A program made the position numbers and the translations under genes. The notes under the pieces were generated by a model, which was given only the letters and a program-made list of their open reading frames with translations, made no database searches and was not told where the DNA came from. Shown here piece after piece: positions 1-9,640 of a DNA stretch of 64,000 nucleotides (the stretch's first letter is position 1; each line of letters begins with the position of its first letter). Origin of the DNA: Aestuariibaculum marinum (lineage in GTDB: Bacteria > Bacteroidota > Bacteroidia > Flavobacteriales > Flavobacteriaceae); NCBI RefSeq assembly GCF_014596975.1, contig NZ_JACVXD010000004.1, positions 62,001-126,000 of the forward strand. The letters are read 5' to 3'.

Positions 1-11
1 ATATTACAACA

Positions 12-869
12 ATGAAAACTAAATTTTTATCACTTTTAGTAATGTGTTTAGTGGCGGGGAGTTTGTTTGCGCAGACCAATTTAAACGCTTATAAATATGT
101 TATCGTTCCTAATAAATATGATTTTTTAAAAGAAAAAGATCAGTATCAATTGAATTCGTTAACCCAATTTTTATTTGAAAAATATGGGTTTACAGCTTTA
201 AAGGAAGGGGAAGCCTACCCAGACGATTTGGTTAAGAATCGTTGTTTAGCCCTTAAATCTGATGCAATGAAAGATCCTGGGTTGTTTAAAACTAAATTAA
301 CAGTAGAGCTAAAAGATTGTAATGATGCCGTGGTATACACTACAAAAGTGGGGGAGAGTCGCGAAAAGGATTTTTACAGAGCTTATACTGAGGCTTTAAG
401 AGATGCTTTTACCGATATTGAAGCATTGAATTACAAGTATGAGCCAAACTTAGCGGCTACAACAACAACAACTACAGTCGTGGCAGCAACAAATACAAAT
501 CAGGAAATACAGGAATTAAAAAATGAAATTCAAGCTTTAAAAGAAAAGGAGGCCCAACAAGCTGCTAGCGTTGCTGTCGTTCCGGTTGTTGCTGCTGAAA
601 AAGTAGAAACGGCTAAGGAAGCAAAAACTATGGAAGCAGAAGTTAAAGAGGTTATGAATAGTGTGTTGTATGCTCAGGAAATAGAAAATGGCTATCAGTT
701 AGTAGATGCAACACCTAAAGTGGTTTATAAAATTACTAAAACGGCACAGCCTAATTTATATATGGTAAACGGTGAAAATGCCATTATTTATAAAAAAGGA
801 GATACTTGGTTGATCGAGTTTAATACTTCAGAAGGAACCAAGCAAAAAGAATTGAATATTAAGTTTTAA
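12..869 (+). CDS. Secreted coiled-coil protein of unknown function
   Basis: A 285-residue protein with a clear Sec signal peptide (about residues 1-20, ending Leu-Phe-Ala-Gln). The mature part starts with a mixed alpha/beta stretch, followed by a Thr-rich linker near residue 150, a predicted coiled coil of E/K/Q heptads at about 160-185, an Ala/Val-rich segment, and a C-terminal beta-rich domain of about 70 residues. I do not recognise a named family, although proteins of this build are frequent in flavobacteria. It is probably periplasmic or outer-membrane associated, which is inference. The ATG follows ACAACA with no Shine-Dalgarno sequence. It converges on rarA and shares a symmetric terminator with it. 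Confidence 0.75.
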   Translation: MKTKFLSLLVMCLVAGSLFAQTNLNAYKYVIVPNKYDFLKEKDQYQLNSLTQFLFEKYGFTALKEGEAYPDDLVKNRCLALKSDAMKDPGLFKTKLTVELKDCNDAVVYTTKVGESREKDFYRAYTEALRDAFTDIEALNYKYEPNLAATTTTTTVVAATNTNQEIQELKNEIQALKEKEAQQAASVAVVPVVAAEKVETAKEAKTMEAEVKEVMNSVLYAQEIENGYQLVDATPKVVYKITKTAQPNLYMVNGENAIIYKKGDTWLIEFNTSEGTKQKELNIKF

Positions 870-877
870 ATCATAAT

Positions 878-908
878 AAAAAATGGAAGCAATTGCTTCC
901 ATTTTTTT
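878..908. terminator. Symmetric intrinsic terminator between convergent genes
   Basis: A near-perfect palindrome: AAAAAATGGAAGCAA (878-892) pairs with TTGCTTCCATTTTTT (893-907). It has a T-run on each strand, so it can end transcription of the upstream secreted-protein gene and of rarA on the other strand. Confidence 0.8.
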
Positions 909-914
909 ATTGGG

Positions 915-2192
915 TTAATACCCATATTTATCTTTCCATCGTTGTTTTAAAAATTCGCGATGCGCGTTTTCTCGAGCATTATTACCAGGTTCGTAAAATT
1001 TGGTGTTTTTAATTTCATCAGGTAAAAACTCCTGATTCGCAAAGTTGTTTTCGTAGTTATGGGCGTACTTATAGTTATCGCCATAACCTAGTTCTTTCAT
1101 AAGTTTGGTTGGTGCATTTCTAATATCTAATGGCACCGATAAATCCCCGGTTTGTTTCACCAGTTGTTGCGCCTTACCAATAGCTGTATAGGCAGCATTA
1201 CTTTTTGGTGAGCATGCTAAATACGTTGCACACTGACTTAAAATGATTCGTGATTCCGGATAACCAATTGTTGAAACTGCCTGAAAGGTATTATTCGCAA
1301 TAACCAGTGCTGTGGGGTTGGCATTGCCAATATCTTCACTGGCTGATATTAGCAATCGCCGGGCGATAAACTTTACATCTTCACCGCCTTCAATCATTCT
1401 GGCTAACCAGTATACAGCACCATTTGGGTCACTACCACGAATTGATTTTATAAAAGCTGAAATAATATCGTAGTGCTGGTCGCCGGTTTTATCGTAACGA
1501 ACCGTGTTGTTCTGAACCTTTTGTAAGACACTATCGTCAGTAATAATAATATTATCTGATTCCTCTGAATTGATGATGAGTTCAAAAATATTAAGTAATT
1601 TTCTGGCGTCGCCACCAGAGAGTTTCAAAAGCGCATTAGTCTCTTTAAGGGTAATCTTTTTGTCTGATAATTGTACATCTTCTTTAATAGCCCGTTGTAA
1701 AAGTGTTTCTAAATCGGCTTTTTCAAAAGGTTTTAAAATATAGACTTGACAACGTGATAGCAATGCCGAAATTACTTCAAAACTGGGGTTTTCAGTTGTT
1801 GCACCAATTAAGGTAACCCAGCCTTTTTCAACCGCTTGAAGTAACGAATCCTGTTGCGACTTACTAAAACGATGAATCTCATCGATAAATAAAATAGGAT
1901 TTTTTGTTGTAAACAGTCCACCACTTTGTTTGGCTTTATCAATGACTTCTCGAACATCTTTTACACCAGAACTTATGGCACTTAACGTATAGAATGGTCG
2001 GCCTGATTCTGTCGCAATGATATTTGCTAGCGTGGTTTTTCCAATACCCGGTGGTCCCCAAAAAATTATGGAAGGGATTAAGCCTTGTTTTATTTGATTG
2101 GTTAAAACGCCATGCTCGCCAACCAAATGTGTCTGGCTAACGTAGTCTTCTAAGGTTTTTGGTCTTAAACGTTCTGCTAAAGGTTCATTCAT
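915..2192 (-). CDS. rarA: Replication-associated recombination protein RarA/MgsA (AAA+ ATPase)
   Basis: A 425-residue clamp-loader-like AAA+ ATPase of the RarA/MgsA/WRNIP1 family, which acts at stalled replication forks and single-strand gaps. Walker A GPPGIGKT lies at residues 46-53 and Walker B with DEIHRF at 104-109. The C-terminal half carries the family's tetramerisation region (conserved LARMIEGGED and SASEDIGNANP stretches). The open frame extends 16 codons further upstream, but family homology begins at MNEPLAERLRP, so I place the start at 2192. It is a single gene, convergent with the upstream secreted-protein gene and divergent from the rhomboid gene. Confidence 0.95.
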   Translation of the reverse strand: MNEPLAERLRPKTLEDYVSQTHLVGEHGVLTNQIKQGLIPSIIFWGPPGIGKTTLANIIATESGRPFYTLSAISSGVKDVREVIDKAKQSGGLFTTKNPILFIDEIHRFSKSQQDSLLQAVEKGWVTLIGATTENPSFEVISALLSRCQVYILKPFEKADLETLLQRAIKEDVQLSDKKITLKETNALLKLSGGDARKLLNIFELIINSEESDNIIITDDSVLQKVQNNTVRYDKTGDQHYDIISAFIKSIRGSDPNGAVYWLARMIEGGEDVKFIARRLLISASEDIGNANPTALVIANNTFQAVSTIGYPESRIILSQCATYLACSPKSNAAYTAIGKAQQLVKQTGDLSVPLDIRNAPTKLMKELGYGDNYKYAHNYENNFANQEFLPDEIKNTKFYEPGNNARENAHREFLKQRWKDKYGY

Positions 2193-2394
2193 GACTGTAA
2201 AATTAAAGGAAATTTTTAAGTTTTTGCTGTGACCTTGCAAAAAAGAAAGTCGGTCTTGTAGTCTATCCTGAGCGCAGTGGAAGGGCTATATTTTTTTCAT
2301 ATTAAAAAGGATGCAGCTTCTATACCTTACCCAAGAGGTCTGCCATTTTAGCACTAAGTATAATATTGGAAAACTATTTGCTATATTTAGTACA

Positions 2395-3135
2395 ATGAAA
2401 AAACACAAACATTTCCATTTTTCAACAGGTGTTATCGCTTACCCTTTATTTTTTGTGCTTTTTATTTGGGTGATATTTTGGGCAGAGGTGCGTTTTGGAT
2501 TCCGGTTGAGTAAATATGGAATCTATCCACAAAGTCTAAAAGGATTGAGAGGTGTTTTATTTAGTCCGTTTATTCACGGAAGCATAAAACATTTAGCGCA
2601 TAATTCGGTGCCTTTATTGGTGCTTAGTACTGCCTTATTTTATTTCTACAGGTCAATCGCTTGGAAGGTGCTTGGTTATGGTATTCTTGTTTCTGGTTTT
2701 TTAACTTGGTGTATAGGTCGACCATCCTATCATATTGGAGCCAGCGGACTTATATATGTGTTAGTGAGTTTTATTTTTTTTAAAGGTGTTTTTGCTAAGC
2801 ACTACCGGTTGATTGCATTGTCGCTTTTAGTCGTCTTTCTTTATGGAAGTATGATTTGGTATACTATGCCAATAGAGAAAGGTATTTCATGGGAAGGGCA
2901 TTTGTCAGGGTTAATTACAGGTTTGTTATTCGCTTTTATTTTTAAAAAGTCGATTGCCAAGCCCAAAAAATACGTTTGGGAACAACCCGATTATAACGAA
3001 GATGATGATCCGTTTTTAAAGCATTTTGATGAGAATGGAAATTTTATAGAACATATTGAACCCGAAGTAGAGGAGGAGCAAGAGTCCATTATTATCAGTT
3101 ACTCATACAAAGAGCAGAAAAACGAGGAAAATTAA
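2395..3135 (+). CDS. Rhomboid family intramembrane serine protease
   Basis: A 246-residue polytopic membrane protein of the rhomboid (S54) family, which cleaves transmembrane substrates within the bilayer. The conserved loop HLAHN is at residues 66-70, the nucleophile motif GASG at 115-118 (Ser117), and the general-base His at about 169 in a GHLSG context. Six hydrophobic segments are visible. A roughly 60-residue acidic cytosolic tail follows. The open frame begins at 2311, but the ATG at 2395 fits the family start, and a TATATTTA box lies just upstream. It converges on rlmB with a 1-base gap. The substrate is unknown. Confidence 0.88.
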   Translation: MKKHKHFHFSTGVIAYPLFFVLFIWVIFWAEVRFGFRLSKYGIYPQSLKGLRGVLFSPFIHGSIKHLAHNSVPLLVLSTALFYFYRSIAWKVLGYGILVSGFLTWCIGRPSYHIGASGLIYVLVSFIFFKGVFAKHYRLIALSLLVVFLYGSMIWYTMPIEKGISWEGHLSGLITGLLFAFIFKKSIAKPKKYVWEQPDYNEDDDPFLKHFDENGNFIEHIEPEVEEEQESIIISYSYKEQKNEEN

Positions 3136-3136
3136 T

Positions 3137-3874
3137 TTACTTTAAACGTTGTCTAACGGCTTCGTATAAAAATGCACCACAAGCAACAGATACATTTAAC
3201 GATCCTATTTCACCTAATAAAGGTAATTTAGCTTTAGCATCAACTACTTTTAAAGTAGATGGATTGATACCGCGATCTTCAGACCCCATAATTATAGCAC
3301 AAGGTTCAGTAAAATTTACATCGTAGAGTGTGTCGTTTGTTTTCTCGGTGGCAGCAACAACTTTAATACCTGATGCCTGCATATAGAAAACCGCGTCTTT
3401 AATGTGGTCTACCTTGCAGATAGGAATTTTAAAAACCGCACCAGCACTGGTTTTAATGGTATCACCATTTACAGGTGCACCACCTTTCTTCTGAATAATA
3501 ATGCCATCAACTCCTGTACATTCGGCTGTACGGATAATAGCACCGAAATTTCGAACATCACTTAACTGATCCAGCAAAAGGAATAAAGGCGTTTTACCAG
3601 ATTCGGTTACTTGCATCACTAAGTTTTCTAAATCGTGAAAAGCTATAGGTGATATTTGAGCAACCGCGCCCTGATGATTGCCTTTGGTAAGGCGATTTAA
3701 TTTTTCAACAGGAACATATGACGAATTAATAGCGTTTTGACGAAGCACAAATTCTAACTCGGCGAATAAGTCTCCTTTTAAACCTTTTTGAAGGAAGACT
3801 TTATCAATAGTTTCGCCTGCATTTATAGCTTCTATAATCGCTCTAATACCAAATATTTGTGTTTGTTCTTGCAT
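3137..3874 (-). CDS. rlmB: TrmH/SpoU family RNA 2'-O-methyltransferase, RlmB type
   Basis: A 245-residue SPOUT-class methyltransferase. The N-terminal part is an L30e-like substrate-binding domain (about 1-75). The C-terminal knot domain carries NFGAIIRTAE (motif 1), IIMGSEDRGI (motif 2) and SLNVSVACG (motif 3). The family methylates 2'-O-guanosine in 23S rRNA (G2251 in E. coli for RlmB); the exact target here is inferred. The start is set at 3874, because the longer frame adds eight non-conserved residues. A TACCTTTG promoter box ends only four bases before this ATG. Confidence 0.88.
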   Translation of the reverse strand: MQEQTQIFGIRAIIEAINAGETIDKVFLQKGLKGDLFAELEFVLRQNAINSSYVPVEKLNRLTKGNHQGAVAQISPIAFHDLENLVMQVTESGKTPLFLLLDQLSDVRNFGAIIRTAECTGVDGIIIQKKGGAPVNGDTIKTSAGAVFKIPICKVDHIKDAVFYMQASGIKVVAATEKTNDTLYDVNFTEPCAIIMGSEDRGINPSTLKVVDAKAKLPLLGEIGSLNVSVACGAFLYEAVRQRLK

Positions 3875-3878
3875 GGCG

Positions 3879-3886
3879 CAAAGGTA
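3879..3886 (-). promoter_or_regulatory. Promoter -7 box of rlmB, abutting the start codon
   Basis: On the minus strand the sequence reads TACCTTTG, then CGCC, then ATG. It matches the Bacteroidota TAnnTTTG element exactly. No -33 TTTG lies at the expected 19-21 base spacing. If used, the transcript would be almost or entirely leaderless. Confidence 0.5.
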
Positions 3887-3890
3887 TAAA

Positions 3891-3918
3891 AAAACCACTT
3901 CAAAAATGAAGTGGTTTT
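3891..3918 (-). terminator. Intrinsic terminator of the downstream susCD operon
   Basis: AAAACCACTTC (3891-3901) pairs with GAAGTGGTTTT (3908-3918) around a 6-base loop. It lies 22 bases past the lipoprotein stop codon on the minus strand and just upstream of rlmB. Confidence 0.75.
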
Positions 3919-3939
3919 AAGTAGTTTATGTGAAAAAAA

Positions 3940-4740
3940 TTAGTTCTTAGTAAATACAAAGTTATAGCTTCCAAAACTTCCTTCATCAACAGTTATTGCG
4001 AAAGACATTTCAAAGGTTCCTGTACAAGATTTATATAATCCACTTGTAGGTGTATAATAATAATTCGTGTATGCTCCCCATGGTGCACTAGGGCCTAATA
4101 GTGTTTTTTCTCCTGTTACATTAAAGTTACTTGGATTAATGTTTAGGTATAGGATATTGTCGTTAGGTGCACCACCTTCCATTTCGTATATACCAGCTAT
4201 CCCAATTAAAAAAGGATTGTTAGGATCTGCGGTTATTGTAACATCACCTTCAACTTCCCAATCTTCGGAAACCACATGGTAGCTTCCTGAGGCAAGAGCA
4301 GGATCGAATTCACAAGTAACAAATACTTTAAGAGCTGCGGTTGAACGACTTGAAACACCATTTTTGGTTGTTACTACATGGTAAAGAAAGAAATCATCAA
4401 TTTCAACATCACTTTCAGATATGCCTAATGCCTCAATAGCATCAAGCGCAGGAATCGTTATCGTTGCAGGAAACGATTCAATGTCCTGTAGTACAGCTGT
4501 CTCTCCATTAAAGGTAACTTGTACTTCGGCAGCATCGACGGTGTCACCATCTTCTAAATCGACATTGAATTCTACATAAGAAGCTTCTAAGTTTGAAGTG
4601 TAGAATGCAGGATCGATATTAGATATAATTGGTACAATCGCAACACCTCTTGAGCCAACAAGGTTGTCGTTAGTATCTTCACATCCACAAAATGCTAATG
4701 TAAATGCAAATAATATGGCTAATATTTTATATTGTTTCAT
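3940..4740 (-). CDS. Lipoprotein of unknown function, third gene of susCD operon B
   Basis: A 266-residue lipoprotein: signal peptide with lipobox ending AFCGC, then acidic residues (EDTND) right after the lipidated Cys. That pattern resembles the Bacteroidota surface lipoprotein export signal. The mature part is beta-rich, with an Ig-like first half and a second half around 145-266. Its place after susC and susD matches that of SusE/SusF-like accessory lipoproteins that help bind the nutrient at the cell surface; I cannot assign a named domain. It is 32 bases downstream of susD and followed by the operon terminator. Confidence 0.75.
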   Translation of the reverse strand: MKQYKILAILFAFTLAFCGCEDTNDNLVGSRGVAIVPIISNIDPAFYTSNLEASYVEFNVDLEDGDTVDAAEVQVTFNGETAVLQDIESFPATITIPALDAIEALGISESDVEIDDFFLYHVVTTKNGVSSRSTAALKVFVTCEFDPALASGSYHVVSEDWEVEGDVTITADPNNPFLIGIAGIYEMEGGAPNDNILYLNINPSNFNVTGEKTLLGPSAPWGAYTNYYYTPTSGLYKSCTGTFEMSFAITVDEGSFGSYNFVFTKN

Positions 4741-4772
4741 GTTTTTTTATTTTAAAAGTTTGTATAGAATGA

Positions 4773-6227
4773 TTAGCGTGAACCTCCTGCCCACCATACA
4801 TTTTCTGAATAAACATAGGTTCCATTTCCGTATGCATCCCTCACGTTAACATTAGTTGTAACGTCATCCGAGCCATAAGTAAATCTTAACGGGAATCCTA
4901 TAGTACTATTTAGAGGATTATCAAGCTGAATAAAATCTTCACCCATGGCATTCAATCTTCTAATATCATTATAAGCTTCAACAGCCTCTTCTTCAAAGAA
5001 AGCAATATATTTTTGAACCATAATTTCTTCTAAAGCAGCATCGCTATCTGTTAGTTTAGGTTCGAGTTCGTCAGTGTAATAGGTTTCAGCATCTGCTGTA
5101 GCTAATCCTACATTAACCTTAGTAAAAGCAGCTGTAATAGCATTTTTTAAAGCAGTTTTTGCATTTTCAAGCTGATCAAGTCTGGCGTAAGCTTCAGCTT
5201 TAAGAAATTCAATTTCATGATAGCTCAGTAAGTATGTTGGAGCCATTATATCTGTAATTCCAGAAATGGCATATTTTCCTTGGGCTTGTTCAGGTTCTCC
5301 ATTAGGAGCAAATAAAATTCCTTCAGAACTGTCTGGGTGTTCAATAAAAAAGATATCGTCACGTGGGTCGTTTCTAGAAACTAATTTATTGTGTAAACTA
5401 GTACTAGCTCCAAAATAATCTCTATCATCATAAAATTGTTGAAAAGGACTTGTAGAGGATGTACCATTATAATCAAATTGACACTGTTCTGATGCGCTAG
5501 AGAATGAATTATTCGCAAAGGAAATTACACTAGCGTAATCTGGAGATTTTAAAGATAAACGCATTGTATGTCTAGCTTTTAAACCATAAGCCATTTTTAA
5601 CCATTTTTCTTCATCTCCACCATAAATAACATCTTGTGCTCCTAATGAACCAAAAGTACTATCTTTTTGTAAATTAGTGATGGCAGAATCTAATAGTGTA
5701 AATAATTCAGTGTAAATAGCTTCTTGACTATCTAATATTGGCGTGAAAATAATTCCAGGTTGTAATGCTTCACTGTAAGGAACATCACCCATTACATCTG
5801 TTAATATACCTAAATTATAAGCTGTTAGGATTTGAGCAATTCCTAAAGTGTGAAAGTTCCCTTCTTCAGAACCTCCAGCAGAACATTTATTAATAATATC
5901 CTTTAGGTTTAATAGATTTGTGTAAATACTGCCCCAACTATTGTTGTATGTGGTACTACTTGTTGGTTGAGCAACTCGTATTTCTGCTTGATTCATCTGT
6001 CCAAAAATACCAACATTGTGCTCGATATAGGTACTAGCGTAAAAAGCTAAATCACTACCTACTACACTGAATGCTGAATTAACCATGACATCAGTAATGA
6101 TTAAAGAAGAACCTACTTCTGAAGGATCATTGACATTCTTGTTGATATCATCGAGTTTGTCCTCTGAACAAGAATATAATGCCATTGCAATAAAGGCTAT
6201 TATTAATTTACTTATATATTTTTTCAT
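4773..6227 (-). CDS. SusD/RagB family nutrient-binding outer-membrane lipoprotein (operon B)
   Basis: A 484-residue lipoprotein with lipobox LYSC (Cys20) followed by acidic SEDKLDD, consistent with surface exposure. The helix-rich TPR-like fold and C-terminal WW-rich end are those of the SusD-like_2 branch. SusD proteins cap their SusC partner and capture the substrate. The start is taken at the second methionine (6227), where the positively charged signal-peptide N-terminus begins. It lies 21 bases after susC in the same operon. The substrate cannot be told: no glycoside hydrolase, protease or regulator sits nearby. Confidence 0.92.
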   Translation of the reverse strand: MKKYISKLIIAFIAMALYSCSEDKLDDINKNVNDPSEVGSSLIITDVMVNSAFSVVGSDLAFYASTYIEHNVGIFGQMNQAEIRVAQPTSSTTYNNSWGSIYTNLLNLKDIINKCSAGGSEEGNFHTLGIAQILTAYNLGILTDVMGDVPYSEALQPGIIFTPILDSQEAIYTELFTLLDSAITNLQKDSTFGSLGAQDVIYGGDEEKWLKMAYGLKARHTMRLSLKSPDYASVISFANNSFSSASEQCQFDYNGTSSTSPFQQFYDDRDYFGASTSLHNKLVSRNDPRDDIFFIEHPDSSEGILFAPNGEPEQAQGKYAISGITDIMAPTYLLSYHEIEFLKAEAYARLDQLENAKTALKNAITAAFTKVNVGLATADAETYYTDELEPKLTDSDAALEEIMVQKYIAFFEEEAVEAYNDIRRLNAMGEDFIQLDNPLNSTIGFPLRFTYGSDDVTTNVNVRDAYGNGTYVYSENVWWAGGSR

Positions 6228-6248
6228 GTTAATAATCATTTGTTATTA

Positions 6249-9200
6249 TTAAAATTTGATTTCTAAATTCATACCAAAGCTCGTTGCTTGTGGCATAGAG
6301 AATCTTTCGAATCCTCCAGCTATATTGTTATTACCTTGTGAACTTTCAGGATCAAAATTTGGTAATTCTGTCCATAGTAAAATGTTTCTTGCAAAACCTG
6401 TGATTGATAAATCAAGGGAAGGAAGAAGCTTTTTAGGTACATCATATCTAAGCGAAATTTCCCTTAATTTAAGGTATGAATTTCCAAAAATGTAATATTC
6501 ATCAATGTTAGCTAGGACATCATTGTATAGAGTTTGTACGGCATTAGGATCATTAGGCCCTCCTCTTACAATGTCATTAGGTGTGCCATCTGCTTTGTAT
6601 CCTTGATAAATAAAAGTTGACTCTCTATCTTCTGTTCTTTCAGACATTCCGTATAAGTCTAATAAACCATTAGATCCAGAATACATATTTCCTCCACTCT
6701 TCAATTCAAATACAGCTCCTAAAGAAAAAGCTTTATAGTTAAAATTTGTTGTAGCTCCAATTATATAGTCAGGAGAGATTTCTCCAAGAACACCTGGTTC
6801 TCCAACCATTGGCATACCGTAATGAGGTGAATTTGGATCTTCATTAACAAGTATTTGACCTTGATCATTTTTTGCAAACTGATCTCCGTAAAGAACAGGA
6901 TATGTATTACCTATACCTGCTCTTACTTGAGGAGTGGTAAACCCTCCAAGGAAAATACTTTCAACACCGTCTGCTAGTTCATCAACAACATTGTCGATTT
7001 GTGTATAGTTTAAATTAATATCCCAAGAAAAATCTTCGGTTTGAATTGGGGTTACATATAACATTAACTCATGAGCATCTGTATGTACAGATCCTCCATT
7101 TGTAAGTAAACTTGTGGCTCCAGTTGAAGCCGCTAAAGGCACAGTAAAGATTTGGTCTTTAACATTTTGTCTAGAGATGTTGTAGTCAATTCCTAAGCGA
7201 TTATTAAAAAACTTCAAATCGATACCAAACTCATAAGATTGAGTGTTTTGAGGTTTTAAATTAGGATCATATAAAACACTATTTGGCGTATATGAATTAA
7301 TTCCATCTAAAGGGTAAGTAATAGGTTCTCCATTCCAAAATCCTCCACCGTAAGTTGGTTTAGTGTAATTATTTGGTAAATACCTTCCTGCTTGCCCAAC
7401 TTCAGCATAAGAACCTCTTAGTTTAGCAAAGCTTATCCATGAAGCATCTTTCATAAAGTCTAATTCTGATAAGACAAATCCTAAACCAACAGATGGATAA
7501 AAGAAAGATCTGTTGTTTCTTGGCATAGTAGAAACGATATCTCTACGACCAGTGGCGTTTAAGAATAACATATCTTTCCATGATAAAGAAACACTAGAAA
7601 AAAGCCCTACAAGTCTGTCCTCTCTTTGAGTTTCATCAGCAGTAACAATATTTGCATTGCCGATATGGTTCCATCCTCCAAAATTAAAATCTTGACCAAA
7701 TTGAGAATAAAACTTTTGTTTGTTATGATTCAACTCATTACCTAGAACAACGTTTAACTGTAAATCTTCAGAAATATTCCAATCATAATTAGCTGTTAAA
7801 AGGGAATTGTAAGTTAATTGTGAAGCTCCATAATTATCAATAATACCATTATCTCCTTTACTACCATAGCCAAATATGTCTTGATAATGTGTAGAATAAC
7901 TGTCTACACCTAATTGGTACTTAACTCTTAAGTTCATGTCCTCGCCAAGAGGAGTTGCATAACTTACGAATCCGTTTCCAAAGAAACGGTCTGTAGCTTC
8001 ATTGAAAGTGTTGTTTTTTGCAATCCAATATGGATTATCAAAAGTTAAGGAACGATAATAAATTTGTGTGTAAGGATCTCCTGGTTCGCTAGAAGGAATC
8101 CCTTTTAAGTTGTAACTCGATGGAGCAGAAAGTACTCCTGCAAGTGATCCGTCGTTTGCTCCTGTTAATTTGTCAAGAGTATTAGTTGAAAAGTTAGTGG
8201 AGAAACCTGTAGTAAAGTGTTCATTGAATTTGCGCTCAGCATTAGCTTTTCCATTCCAACGAGTCATCCCTGTATTTAAAGCTATACCTTCTTGTGTGGT
8301 ATTGGCTATTCCTACAGAAAAATGACCGTTTTCTCCTGCCTGGCTAACATTAACTGACGTTGTTGATGTATGACCTGTTCTAAAGTAATCATCCCAATTG
8401 TTATAAGCTTGAGGTTTAACCCAAGGGTCTAAACCTGCTCGCTCCAACTGCGGTACTCTGTACATGCCTTCATAACCATTTCCATTTCCTCCATAAGTAG
8501 GGTCGTCAGGCAAATCGGTTATTCTAGGACCCCAAGACATTGAAGTGGTTGGATTAAACCCTCCACTAAAACCTTGTGCCCAAGTAGTTTGGTAGTCAGG
8601 GGTACGTGATACTTTTTCGAAACTAGTAGTTTGGTTAATGGTAACTACAGGTTTGCCTATAGGACCTCCCTTTCCACTTTTTGTAGTGATGAGAACCACA
8701 CCGTTAGAAGCTCTAATACCATATAAAGCTGAAGCTGCTTGTCCTTTTAAAATATTTATAGATTCGATATCGTTAGGGTTGATATCTAAAGCTCTATTAG
8801 AAATATCAGCTCCTGTAACACTATTTCCCGTTGAGTATGATGCTGTGGAAGCTACAGGCATTCCATCAATTACATATAAAGGAGTATTATTTCCTGTAAA
8901 TGATCTAGCTCCTCTAATAGTTATTTGAGAAGACGCCCCTGGCATACCACTTGACACTTTAATATCTACACCTGCAACTTTACCTTGTAAAGCTTTTGAG
9001 AAATCTGATTGGTTTGTTTTTACCAACTCTTCGGATTCAACACTTTGAGTGGCAAAACCCAGAGCTTTTTCGCTTCGACTTACACCTAAAGCAGTAATAA
9101 CAACTTCCTCAAGAGCCGCGGCATCTTCCGACATTGTAATGTCTATCGTGTTAGAAGAGCCAACGATAACCTCTTGCGTAGCATAACCAACAAAGCTAAA

Positions 9201-9416
9201 AACCAAAGTAGCACCTTGATTAGCCCGTATTGCATATTTACCGTCGAAATCTGTAGAGGCACCCGTTGTTGTTCCTTTAACAAGCACAGTTGCTCCTGGA
9301 AGCGGCAAGCCGAAGTTATCCAAAACTGTACCTGAAATCAATTTTTCTTGTGCGAAAGTTAATTGCACGACAAACGCTAGTAATAGCGTTAGAATTCCAC
9401 TAAACTTTGTTTTCAT
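6249..9416 (-). CDS. SusC/RagA family TonB-linked outer-membrane transporter (operon B)
   Basis: A 1055-residue TonB-dependent receptor. Order: signal peptide (1-22, ending FAQ), CarboxypepD_reg-like domain (about 27-105, GTVLDNFGLPLPGATV), TonB-box region EEVVITALG, plug domain with the SusC signature around NIESINILKG and ALYGIRASNGVVLITTK, then a 22-strand barrel ending in Phe. It imports a ligand delivered by the SusD partner, powered by TonB/ExbBD. The start is at 9416; the longer frame has no conserved residues. The first roughly 110 residues and the upstream leader closely match the second susC at 12039-15167. Confidence 0.95.
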   Translation of the reverse strand: MKTKFSGILTLLLAFVVQLTFAQEKLISGTVLDNFGLPLPGATVLVKGTTTGASTDFDGKYAIRANQGATLVFSFVGYATQEVIVGSSNTIDITMSEDAAALEEVVITALGVSRSEKALGFATQSVESEELVKTNQSDFSKALQGKVAGVDIKVSSGMPGASSQITIRGARSFTGNNTPLYVIDGMPVASTASYSTGNSVTGADISNRALDINPNDIESINILKGQAASALYGIRASNGVVLITTKSGKGGPIGKPVVTINQTTSFEKVSRTPDYQTTWAQGFSGGFNPTTSMSWGPRITDLPDDPTYGGNGNGYEGMYRVPQLERAGLDPWVKPQAYNNWDDYFRTGHTSTTSVNVSQAGENGHFSVGIANTTQEGIALNTGMTRWNGKANAERKFNEHFTTGFSTNFSTNTLDKLTGANDGSLAGVLSAPSSYNLKGIPSSEPGDPYTQIYYRSLTFDNPYWIAKNNTFNEATDRFFGNGFVSYATPLGEDMNLRVKYQLGVDSYSTHYQDIFGYGSKGDNGIIDNYGASQLTYNSLLTANYDWNISEDLQLNVVLGNELNHNKQKFYSQFGQDFNFGGWNHIGNANIVTADETQREDRLVGLFSSVSLSWKDMLFLNATGRRDIVSTMPRNNRSFFYPSVGLGFVLSELDFMKDASWISFAKLRGSYAEVGQAGRYLPNNYTKPTYGGGFWNGEPITYPLDGINSYTPNSVLYDPNLKPQNTQSYEFGIDLKFFNNRLGIDYNISRQNVKDQIFTVPLAASTGATSLLTNGGSVHTDAHELMLYVTPIQTEDFSWDINLNYTQIDNVVDELADGVESIFLGGFTTPQVRAGIGNTYPVLYGDQFAKNDQGQILVNEDPNSPHYGMPMVGEPGVLGEISPDYIIGATTNFNYKAFSLGAVFELKSGGNMYSGSNGLLDLYGMSERTEDRESTFIYQGYKADGTPNDIVRGGPNDPNAVQTLYNDVLANIDEYYIFGNSYLKLREISLRYDVPKKLLPSLDLSITGFARNILLWTELPNFDPESSQGNNNIAGGFERFSMPQATSFGMNLEIKF

Positions 9417-9446
9417 TTTATAATTATTTGAATTAGTCAGGTTCAA
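9356..9446 (-). repeat. Duplicated susC 5' module, copy B
   Basis: The leader (TAATTCAAATAATTATAAA on the minus strand) and the first roughly 55 coding bases are nearly identical to 15110-15195. The shared part includes an 18-base inverted repeat, AACGCTA-loop-TAGCGTT (9373-9390), inside the signal-peptide codons. Similarity then continues at lower identity through the CarboxypepD_reg-like domain. Confidence 0.75.
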
Positions 9447-9585
9447 AAATCAAAATAAAAAGTTAAATAAACAATAAATTAAGGTTAAAATTTTTTGATA
9501 AGCTTTGTATTTATCTAGGATTATAGTTTAAATAGTCGAGGATTTGACTGTAGATTTCGTGTTTATTTATGTCTTAAAAAAATAA

Positions 9586-9612
9586 AAGGGAACCCTTTAA
9601 AAGGGTTCCCTT
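9586..9612 (-). terminator. Intrinsic terminator of susCD operon A
   Basis: AAGGGAACCCTTT (9586-9598) pairs with AAAGGGTTCCCTT (9600-9612), with a T-rich tail on the minus strand. It lies 29 bases past the stop of the lipoprotein gene and separates the two susCD operons. The rest of 9447-9640 holds the promoter region of operon B. Confidence 0.75.
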
Positions 9613-9640
9613 AATTTAAGAAATCAAAGTTTTTAAATTT